A stretch of DNA of 47,797 nt, from IMG/VR virus record IMGVR_UViG_3300029309_000009, positions 38,088 through 85,884 of that record. One strand, given 5' to 3'. A program made the position numbers and the translations under genes. The notes under the pieces were generated by a model. It saw only the letters and a list, made by a program, of their open reading frames with translations, did no database searches and was not told where the DNA came from. Below, one piece after another: positions 40,384 to 47,797 of the stretch. The stretch comes from a virus. Within the stretch, counting starts at the first letter, position 1, and each line of letters starts with the position of its first letter.

Positions 40384-41739
40384 ATGGCATTTATTGGAGA
40401 AGTTGTTGAAAGGGATTTAAAGCGGCTTAGGGATTCCCAACAACAATATGAAGGAATTCTCACTAGAACATCTAAGGCCATAAAGCGATTTATGGATAAT
40501 GAAGAAGGTCTTTCGGGTTTCGTAAAGAGAACAATATATGCTTTTAGAGGATTCAGTGCAATAAATAAAGTATTTCTTGCGTTCAAAACTTCCGGAGCAG
40601 TTTATGATAAAACTGTGGGAAATCTAATAAAAGGTAATTCATTTTTAGGTAAAAGTTTTGGAGCATTATCTAAACTAAAAATTCCTAACTTTTCAGAAAA
40701 GTTGGCGGGGGGAGTAAGTTCCGGAGTAGGTGCTTTGAAGTATTTGGGTAAAATGGGTAAAAATCCTATGTCTTTATCAGAAAGGATAAATCCTATACTT
40801 GGCAAAGGTGAAGATAATCTTAACAAGCGTTTTGACCAGTTTAATAGTATTCTTAGTCCTATCAAAGATGCCATACTTAGTTTTGACTATATTGGTAAAG
40901 GTAAAGGTTTGGTTCTAGGAACATTAAAACTTTTGAGAGTTATTTTATCAAAAGCATTCAATTTTTTCATCATAGGAATATTAGGACTTATAGCAATTTT
41001 AGCCTTTGTTAAACTCTTTTGGAGTGCTGCCAAATCCTTTGGAGAAGGTCTCAAGGAATCCTTTGGGGGTTTCTTTCAAATTATTAAAGATTCATTTGAG
41101 ATAGTTGTTGATAGTGTAAAAACAATATTTGGTTTCTTTATGGGAGATACTAGTCTTGGAGAACTAATTTTTGCAGTATTAGATATTGCTGTGGTATTCT
41201 TAAATTTAGCAATACAGGTAGCAGTTAGAGTCATAGTGGGATTAGTGATAGGTTTATTTAAACTAGGTATGAAATTGGGAGAAGCAACTTTAAATTTCTT
41301 TAAGGGGTTGAGTCCTAACAAGAGAATAGCAACGGTAGTGGCGATAGGTTTCGCTATTGTAGGATTTTTATTTGGCATTCCCATTATATTTCCGGTTATT
41401 ATATTAGGTGCTTTATTCTTATTCGGTAAGTATTTATTAACTAGACTACCTAAATTAATCGGTAAAATATTGCCTTTTGCTAATGGAGGAGTTGTAACTA
41501 ATAGCGGTATGCAACTAGTTGGAGAAAGAGGGCCGGAACTAGTTTCTTTACCTAAAGGTTCTAGAGTTCACTCTAATAGAGATAGTAGAAAAATGATGGG
41601 CGGAACTCAAATCAATAATTATATTACAATTAATGCTAGAGATACTTCTGATGGAGAAATGAGGAGAATTGCAAATAAAATAAGTAGTATGGTTAATAAT
41701 AAAATTAATCGGTCTACTTCTTCTAGAACTTTAGGGTGA
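40384..41739 (+). CDS. tail tape measure protein, 451 aa
   Basis: Sets tail length and is ejected with DNA. Helical N-terminal part, several very hydrophobic segments (residues about 190-215, 260-290 and 315-345) and the C-terminal cassette FANGGVVTNSGMQLVGERGPELVSLPKGSRVHSN, a hallmark of tape measure proteins (ANGG...VGExGPE...P-K-G). At about 0.15 nm per residue the tail would be roughly 68 nm, shorter than many siphoviruses. Immediately downstream of the frameshifted chaperone pair. Confidence 0.88.
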   Translation: MAFIGEVVERDLKRLRDSQQQYEGILTRTSKAIKRFMDNEEGLSGFVKRTIYAFRGFSAINKVFLAFKTSGAVYDKTVGNLIKGNSFLGKSFGALSKLKIPNFSEKLAGGVSSGVGALKYLGKMGKNPMSLSERINPILGKGEDNLNKRFDQFNSILSPIKDAILSFDYIGKGKGLVLGTLKLLRVILSKAFNFFIIGILGLIAILAFVKLFWSAAKSFGEGLKESFGGFFQIIKDSFEIVVDSVKTIFGFFMGDTSLGELIFAVLDIAVVFLNLAIQVAVRVIVGLVIGLFKLGMKLGEATLNFFKGLSPNKRIATVVAIGFAIVGFLFGIPIIFPVIILGALFLFGKYLLTRLPKLIGKILPFANGGVVTNSGMQLVGERGPELVSLPKGSRVHSNRDSRKMMGGTQINNYITINARDTSDGEMRRIANKISSMVNNKINRSTSSRTLG

Positions 41740-41743
41740 TTAA

Positions 41744-42355
41744 ATGAGTTTCGTATATTTAAAAACAAAAGCCAATAATGGTAGTTTAGTAAAAAATGTA
41801 ATTCCATTAAAAGTTACGTCTATTAGTATTTCTACCGATAAACAAATTCCTGCTTTACCTGTTCCTGCAAGCGGTCTTACTTTTGGAGAGGCTACAACTG
41901 CGGCTTTAGATTTAGGTATGTCTAGTAAACAAATAACGATTAATGGATTTATTTTAGAAGAAACTATTACTAAAGAGGGTAATCTAGGCAGTGGACACAA
42001 TAAAGGGCCATTAGTTTATACTGCTCATGAGATTGCACAGATGATTGCTTCGGGAGTAGATTCGACAGGAGCAGCGATACACCAAGCGTTTGATGAATTA
42101 GTATTTTTAATTCCTTCAAAGGTAGATGAAAACTTTACTCAAGTGACTGAAAGAAATATTCCGTGGACTTTTACTTCAAGAGGTAAAAGAAATAAATTAG
42201 ATAATTTCCGTGTTCCTATACCAGCAGATTTTCCAACAAGCGAAACCTCTACCGGAGTTAGAGGATTTATTAGACAATTTGGTTGCGATTTTACTTCTGA
42301 TACAGTAGAGGTTTCTTTTAACATGACCTTTGAAGTAGCAAGTGTATTCCCTTGA
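41744..42355 (+). CDS. probable distal tail/baseplate protein, 203 aa
   Basis: Directly after the tape measure with GGTGATTAA. Beta-rich with segments PLKVTSISISTDKQIPALPVPASGL, SKQITINGFILEE, and a C-terminal VEVSFNMTFEVAS. It resembles small tail-tip adaptor proteins by position and composition, but no specific motif is recognised. Baseplate hub or distal tail protein are the main options. Confidence 0.55.
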   Translation: MSFVYLKTKANNGSLVKNVIPLKVTSISISTDKQIPALPVPASGLTFGEATTAALDLGMSSKQITINGFILEETITKEGNLGSGHNKGPLVYTAHEIAQMIASGVDSTGAAIHQAFDELVFLIPSKVDENFTQVTERNIPWTFTSRGKRNKLDNFRVPIPADFPTSETSTGVRGFIRQFGCDFTSDTVEVSFNMTFEVASVFP

Positions 42356-42364
42356 GGTGAATAA

Positions 42365-43504
42365 ATGTATGAAGTTTTAGCAGGTAGACAGCGAGCGTTG
42401 GTCTTTCCTGTTATGTGTAATGGTCATGTTAAGATAGATTATAGGGACAATGTTGTAGATACAGGAGGAGATTCTTCTACTACAAATGACGTTGCATATG
42501 GACTATGGGCGCATGAAGGAGATTTTACTTTTGAAAGTATAATCACTCCGTATGAAATAAATGGTCATGGAACTTATTCTTCTGCTTCTGCTCTTGCTAC
42601 CGATAGTAAAAAAGTAATGCCAGCACTTTCACAATCTGTTTATACTGCGGGAAATGAAGGAAATTTCCAAAGTGAATTGTATTTATCTAGAACTGCTAGA
42701 CTTACTCATGAAATGATGATTTTTCATAATACTAATTTTCAAATCTCTTTACTTAATTCAACCTTACATAATGAAAATAATCCTGCTAGATATAAGATTA
42801 GAGTTAGATTAAAATTAGGGACTTCTACTGAAACATACACGACTGAAGAAGTAATTACTCCTGTTGATTCCGGAAGACAATTTAGAAGTTCTACTATTTC
42901 GGGAATAACTTCCCTTCATGTAAATTCCGATGGTAGAAAAACACATAGAAAATTAGGAACGATTAGTAGTGTTAGCGGGGCAACATTTACTGTTTCTAGT
43001 GCATTCAATCTTTTTGATGGCGACAAATTAGAGTTATTTGTTGTAAGGAATGGAGAAATAGTTTCTATTGGAACCATAAAAACCATTAGCGGAAGTAACG
43101 TAACTTTAACCGCTACTCCCTCTATTAGCCTACAAAATGGAGAGGAATTTTACATCAAAGATGAGCAAATGGCAACCTACACAGAAAATACTTTTCACGT
43201 TGCTTGCACGTTTAACTCATCTTCTAGAACATTGAAAATTTTCTTAAATGGTTCTTTAGTTAAACAAGATGACCATTCAACCGATGATACTTTTTCTTTT
43301 GCTAAAGAGGATACTTATATTGGGGCTAATGGAACAGGTTCTACGGGGGCAGGTTCAGCAACAACCAATAAGCAATTTATGGGAGAATTGCACGAAATGT
43401 CTATGATGGGCGTAGAAAGAAAAGAGTTTAAAGGAGTTCTAAACTTGATACCTAAATTTGAAGATACTTTATTTTATTTCAGATTTGAGGAGGTGGACTT
43501 GTGA
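42365..43504 (+). CDS. LamG/concanavalin-like tail protein, 379 aa
   Basis: Likely carbohydrate- or receptor-contacting virion protein. The C-terminal region (about 265-360) has FHVACTFNSSSRTLKIFLNGSLVK, TYIGANGTGST and FMGELHEMSMMG, the strand pattern of laminin-G/concanavalin-fold domains; a related N-terminal part has HEGDFTFESIITPYEINGHG. An inserted beta module (about 195-260, TISSVSGATFTVSSAFNL) separates them. It overlaps the next gene by 4 bases. Location with other tail-tip genes supports host contact. Confidence 0.75.
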   Translation: MYEVLAGRQRALVFPVMCNGHVKIDYRDNVVDTGGDSSTTNDVAYGLWAHEGDFTFESIITPYEINGHGTYSSASALATDSKKVMPALSQSVYTAGNEGNFQSELYLSRTARLTHEMMIFHNTNFQISLLNSTLHNENNPARYKIRVRLKLGTSTETYTTEEVITPVDSGRQFRSSTISGITSLHVNSDGRKTHRKLGTISSVSGATFTVSSAFNLFDGDKLELFVVRNGEIVSIGTIKTISGSNVTLTATPSISLQNGEEFYIKDEQMATYTENTFHVACTFNSSSRTLKIFLNGSLVKQDDHSTDDTFSFAKEDTYIGANGTGSTGAGSATTNKQFMGELHEMSMMGVERKEFKGVLNLIPKFEDTLFYFRFEEVDL

Positions 43505-46500
43505 GTGATAGGCTGAATATTTTGGCTAAGGGCAGTGCAACCGTTTTTGCAGTTGGGGGTTCTGTATCGGGGTCATCTGCTACTCTTTCCGTTGGCTCTA
43601 TAAATAATTTAACAGTAGGCATGAAGGTTATTGGAACTACTCCATCTACTACTAATCTTAAAGAAAACACTTTTATCAAGAGCATTGATAGTAGTTCGCA
43701 AATAACTTTGAGTAAATCTACTGATGGGGCTATAAGTAGCAGAATGTTTTCTTTTTCTCAAGTAAATTACGATGTTCCTACAAATCCACATATTAATTTA
43801 GCCAAGACACTTTCTTCAACAGATAGAATGTATGCGGCAATTTTCTCTGATGATAGTAATGCAACTCTTTCTTTTGATGAAGTAGGAACTACTACTGCCA
43901 ACACAGAAAGAGAAAACCTAGCCAATACTAGAGGATATAGAATAAAATGTTTTGATACCCATACTAATACCGGAGTTCAATTGATAGATTCTACTACTAA
44001 TTATACCGATAGTGATTTTTCTACTAGCCATTATTTTGTATTGTTGCATTCAGATGACCATAATCTTCACCACTTTGCAAAACTAACGCAAGTGACTAGG
44101 GATGATGTTACAGGGGATTCTTTTGAGTTTGAACCTAGATTGGGACAGGAAATCCCAAAGGGAACAAAATTTATGTTGTTTAAAGGCCCACTAAAAAGCA
44201 CAAACCCTTTAGCGATTTCTGCTGGAATAAAAAGCAATTTGCAATTTGAGTTATTCTGTTCTAGGCCATTATTTTATTTCTTTGATGAAGATTTAGATAA
44301 AGAAGAAGAATTAGACCACGGAAGAAAATATTATGCTTATTGTCAAACTACTAACACTAACGGGGCAATAGATTTAGATGCAGGATTAAAGACTACATTT
44401 TTAACCGTCACAGAATATGCTGAAGACATTGTAGATTATAGCAAATATAATTTAAGGGCAAAAGTTGTGGATAATTTAAGACCTTTAGATGCACCTCAAA
44501 CAAATACTTCTAATGAAGGAAATACCCCAAATGCTTTGGATTTTACAGATTATAATGATGCTTTCCCTAATGCTAGGAGAGATACAGATGATAACCACAC
44601 TTCTCTACAATACCGTGGGCCTAGAAGATATTTACATTACAAATTCTCTCCGGATAAATCTAATTCTGTATTTGGCGTGTTTGATAATATAGTCTATGAA
44701 TCATATGGTCAAAGAGGAGGATATTCTGAAACTAAAATCATAGACGTTTTTAAAATTCAACATAAAAAAATAATAGAGAATGAAGGATATAGAGTAAGGC
44801 ACAAAGTTCATCGTGCAGACTTAGAAGAATTTTTTGATTTAAACGTAGAAGTTTTAACTGATTCTTCTCCAACATATACCTTTACATCTGAGTTTGATTT
44901 AAACAATTTTTTAAACGATGATGACGAAATAAAAATAGGAGATACATTATTTATCATTGATTCAATAGGAACCCATACTGCTGCTACTGGAACAACTCCT
45001 GCAACTCAAACATTAACTCTAAAAAACGCACCTAACAAATTGCATAAAAGTGATGGAGTTGCAGGAACATTTACTAGTTCTTCTAATCCTACGATTTCTA
45101 TTGGTTCTAAATTATTTAGGAGAGCATTCAATAGACAAGATAAAACTTTAATGACAGATTTTAATCTAGTTGCTGGTAGGCATGAAAATCTTTTTATTAA
45201 TTTTATCTCTGATGATTATTCTTTACTTAGGGCTAATGTTACAGCGATAGATGTAGAAAAAAAATTAATGACGCTTGCCTTTACTAATAAAACGTATGGG
45301 GTAGCCTCTGATTCGGGATTACAATGGCTAAACGGAGAGTATGAAATAGAAATAGAAAGATTTAATGGAACTATTGAAACAATAGATTTCTATCAAGAAA
45401 ACGGGCAAAGAATATTAGAAATGTCCGGAAGAAATAATTATAGCAAACTTTTATCTCCTGTAATAAATAGAGACACACTACATTCTAAAGATATTATTTA
45501 TTCTAGCACTAGCCCCTACCCTTTGCTGATAAAAGTTCCTGACGGAGATAGAAATATAGTTTCAACATTCGGAAATAAAACTGTAACTATAACAAGCGGT
45601 CACGGATGGACTACCGGAACAGAAAGTGATGGAATCGGACACCATCTGTTTGTCTATCATAGCGAACATGATACTGTGGCATATGTAGGAAAAATTTCTG
45701 CTGTTCCTAGTAGCGATACAGTAACTTTAGAAAATTTCCCTTTAGCAGAAACTAGCACGTTACCCGATGGGGGACATGATAGAGCCTATTATGCTGATTC
45801 TACCAAACCTCATTTTGTTTTGAATAAAGCACTAGCAACAAATTCTTTTGAAAGCACTAGCACTGATTTAACTGCTGCATCTAATAAAGGATTATTTTTT
45901 GAAAGCGGTCAAAGTTTATCAAGCGATGGTTCGGAATCTGCAACATTAGTAGGGACATCTGCAAGTTCTGATGCTAGAGCAATAGGATATTATATTAGTG
46001 ATACTAGAAATATGAAAAGCGATTCTAACTTTCAAACTAGATTAGATGATAATGCTTCTACGAAAGTCTTTTCTAATTTTGAAACTATCAATACTTTGAT
46101 TGATTTTACAATCTTAGGGATTTCTGATTCAGATACAGGAAAAAAGATTGAGATTGCCCCATACATACCATTGACTTTAGGTAGAGTAGATATTAATTTT
46201 GCCAATACACAAGATACTACTTTTTCTAATCTCGGTGCTTGCACAACAGGAACTTCAGGAAATAAATTCTTTACAATTGATAAAGATGTAGATAGCAGCC
46301 TATTATCTACTACTACTAGCCCTAGAAAAATGCACAACAAACCAATATATGCGAATAATATATTTATAGGAAAATGTATTTCTGCTATTCTAGAAACAGA
46401 CCATGACACAATAAAGGTATTCTTAGATAGAAAATTATCTTCTACGATAGACGGACAGACTATATCCGTTTTGACTGAAACTAACTATGGAGAAACTACC

Positions 46501-47797
46501 AAATTAACTCATGAGTTAAACATTATAAATGGAGGACATTTGCATACTGCTAAAATTATCTCTCTGTTAAATCCACATGTTTCTTCTGATTCTATTAACA
46601 AAACTATGGCTCTTAATTATCCATTATACTATGATGATATGGCAAATGGAGAGCAAGACGAAGAATTTACTTATAGTGAAAAATACGGTTCTCCATATTA
46701 TAGAATAATAAATATTGAAAAAGGAAATTACAATAAAATAAATAAGACAGTTACTACGGACTTAGATATTATTCAAGAATATTATTTAGAAGTTCCTAGT
46801 AAAGTTCCTTACTATGCTAGTTCATATAGATTTAATTTAGGCGCATTCACCAATAATGTTGGAATTGTAGGGGTTGGAAAATCGGGATTCAATGATGGGG
46901 GAACCCATAGTAGTGCTAACCATCTGCTTCCGGAATCTAGAGGAATGACTTCGGTATTTGGTTCTAGATATTTTGATACAACTATTCACAAAAGCGATGG
47001 AGAACCTACTAGAGTATTATTCCCGCTAGACCCCACAGACACATCTAAATTTGAAAGTCCTTATATTGTAAAAGACCATTTAGATTTATTAGACCATAAA
47101 GTAGCAAGAATGTTTTTATTTGCTAATTCAGATTTATTACCTTATTCTTCAAAAAGATATGATAGTTTAATGTATGGTAGTCAAACTAGAGATATTACTA
47201 ACTATAATGTGTTTGCTTTAGAACAACCTACTCTAACTTCGTCATCAGATATAAAAGAAGGAATATCTGGAAAAACAAATACAATTACTCTTAATGATAG
47301 TAATTATTCTACTGCATCAATTATTTCTGCCGATAAAACAGTTTCTTCTTTGAAAAGATTTTCTTTGATGAGATTAACTGAAGTAGTATTTGATTGGGCT
47401 TTTAATCAGATTGACCCCGAAAATATTCCCAAAGGAGATAGAGTAATTCCTACTTTTATTTATAGTGGGTTCCATTTTAATAATTTAGCAAGTCTATTTG
47501 CAGGAGATTCAGTAGTAGTAACAGCAGACTATCAAAACTATCAGATAACAGGATGCTCTTATGATACTACGAATATAATAACTCATCCAACTAATACTTC
47601 TGTAAGAGTAGGGATGCCTGTTTCGGGGAGTGGAATACCAACAGGCGCAACAATCAATGCTATTTTAGACTCTCAAAATTTTAGAATAACTCATACCACT
47701 ACGGGAGGAGCATTGACTAATCAAACTTTGACATTCGGTTCATTTATTGCTACTGATACTTCTACAAGTCCCGCTAGTAGTCCCGTTGCAGCGACAG
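43501..47797 (+). CDS. giant distal tail/fibre protein, 3' end beyond window, >1432 aa
   Basis: GTG start at 43501, with GAGGAGGTG ending five bases before it, opens a frame that has no stop to the window edge. It is Ser/Thr/Asn-rich and beta-strand rich with no catalytic motif seen. A module with NLTVGMKVIGTTPSTTNL near the N terminus and RVGMPVSGSGIPTGATINAI near the window end looks like a repeated Ig/beta unit common in tail fibres. Probably baseplate hub, central fibre or spike; its 3' end and function are unresolved. Confidence 0.75.
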   Translation, partial: MSDRLNILAKGSATVFAVGGSVSGSSATLSVGSINNLTVGMKVIGTTPSTTNLKENTFIKSIDSSSQITLSKSTDGAISSRMFSFSQVNYDVPTNPHINLAKTLSSTDRMYAAIFSDDSNATLSFDEVGTTTANTERENLANTRGYRIKCFDTHTNTGVQLIDSTTNYTDSDFSTSHYFVLLHSDDHNLHHFAKLTQVTRDDVTGDSFEFEPRLGQEIPKGTKFMLFKGPLKSTNPLAISAGIKSNLQFELFCSRPLFYFFDEDLDKEEELDHGRKYYAYCQTTNTNGAIDLDAGLKTTFLTVTEYAEDIVDYSKYNLRAKVVDNLRPLDAPQTNTSNEGNTPNALDFTDYNDAFPNARRDTDDNHTSLQYRGPRRYLHYKFSPDKSNSVFGVFDNIVYESYGQRGGYSETKIIDVFKIQHKKIIENEGYRVRHKVHRADLEEFFDLNVEVLTDSSPTYTFTSEFDLNNFLNDDDEIKIGDTLFIIDSIGTHTAATGTTPATQTLTLKNAPNKLHKSDGVAGTFTSSSNPTISIGSKLFRRAFNRQDKTLMTDFNLVAGRHENLFINFISDDYSLLRANVTAIDVEKKLMTLAFTNKTYGVASDSGLQWLNGEYEIEIERFNGTIETIDFYQENGQRILEMSGRNNYSKLLSPVINRDTLHSKDIIYSSTSPYPLLIKVPDGDRNIVSTFGNKTVTITSGHGWTTGTESDGIGHHLFVYHSEHDTVAYVGKISAVPSSDTVTLENFPLAETSTLPDGGHDRAYYADSTKPHFVLNKALATNSFESTSTDLTAASNKGLFFESGQSLSSDGSESATLVGTSASSDARAIGYYISDTRNMKSDSNFQTRLDDNASTKVFSNFETINTLIDFTILGISDSDTGKKIEIAPYIPLTLGRVDINFANTQDTTFSNLGACTTGTSGNKFFTIDKDVDSSLLSTTTSPRKMHNKPIYANNIFIGKCISAILETDHDTIKVFLDRKLSSTIDGQTISVLTETNYGETTKLTHELNIINGGHLHTAKIISLLNPHVSSDSINKTMALNYPLYYDDMANGEQDEEFTYSEKYGSPYYRIINIEKGNYNKINKTVTTDLDIIQEYYLEVPSKVPYYASSYRFNLGAFTNNVGIVGVGKSGFNDGGTHSSANHLLPESRGMTSVFGSRYFDTTIHKSDGEPTRVLFPLDPTDTSKFESPYIVKDHLDLLDHKVARMFLFANSDLLPYSSKRYDSLMYGSQTRDITNYNVFALEQPTLTSSSDIKEGISGKTNTITLNDSNYSTASIISADKTVSSLKRFSLMRLTEVVFDWAFNQIDPENIPKGDRVIPTFIYSGFHFNNLASLFAGDSVVVTADYQNYQITGCSYDTTNIITHPTNTSVRVGMPVSGSGIPTGATINAILDSQNFRITHTTTGGALTNQTLTFGSFIATDTSTSPASSPVAAT

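Noticed and set aside
44489-44692. Small rightward frame inside the giant tail gene
   Set aside because: Lies in another frame of a continuous long coding region; no ribosome binding site.
1-47797. Integrase, att site or lysogeny control genes
   Set aside because: No tyrosine or serine recombinase motif and no tRNA-like att site seen in the window; the rest of the genome is not visible.

Overview
The window is most of the packaging, head and tail half of an AT-rich tailed dsDNA virus (Caudoviricetes, HK97-type), probably one that infects an archaeon. The tailed-virus call rests on a collinear morphogenesis set: zinc-finger small-terminase-like protein, TerL, portal, protease/scaffold, HK97-type major capsid protein, connector/neck proteins, tail tube, a tail-chaperone pair with a canonical -1 slippery site, tape measure, LamG-like tail protein and a very large distal tail protein cut by the window end. 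The archaeal assignment is an inference. It rests on an ATP-dependent DNA ligase, an Arf/Ras-like GTPase, heavy AGA/AGG and ATA codon use, and GGTGA-type ribosome binding sites with frequent GTG/TTG starts. No diagnostic replication gene or att site is in view, so a bacterial host is not excluded, and a marine archaeal host is only a guess.

Layout. 1-3.5 kb: small genes transcribed leftward, probably early or accessory. Their spacers hold five copies of a palindrome with ACAAAGCC/GGCTTTGT arms and a CATATG core. About 0.9 kb here (1142-2063) lacks a convincing gene but contains strong inverted repeats. 3.5-3.9 kb: divergent control region. 3.9-17.2 kb: a dense rightward run of about 27 mostly small genes of unknown function, plus three larger ones. 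17.2-22.4 kb: TerL, tagged small genes, a LAGLIDADG-type protein, a 39-residue zinc peptide and a zinc-containing portal. 22.4-28.3 kb: coiled-coil protein, more tagged genes and a two-part DNA ligase. 28.4-31.7 kb: protease with nested scaffold, capsid protein and possible decoration proteins. 31.7-34.7 kb: small membrane proteins, a membrane-anchored small GTPase and a zinc protein. 34.7-47.8 kb: connector, neck, tail tube, chaperones, tape measure and tip/fibre proteins.

The most striking signal is a short terminal peptide shared by otherwise unrelated proteins. Twenty-seven proteins encoded between 3.9 and 25.4 kb begin with M-[ST]-W-x-x-[IL]-L-K or its MTWDYYN variant. Two proteins lacking it at the N terminus end in SWLELLKDF or KWQTTLKNQ, and the protease/scaffold ends in MSWADLNRLAG. 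Adjacent genes can be nearly identical over the ribosome binding site and first eight codons (39 of 40 bases) and then encode unrelated proteins. Elsewhere the same peptide is kept with synonymous changes. The simplest reading is a portable docking peptide, perhaps a capsid- or portal-targeting signal for packaged internal proteins, analogous to the capsid targeting sequence of T4 internal proteins. Several tagged proteins are highly basic and could accompany DNA.
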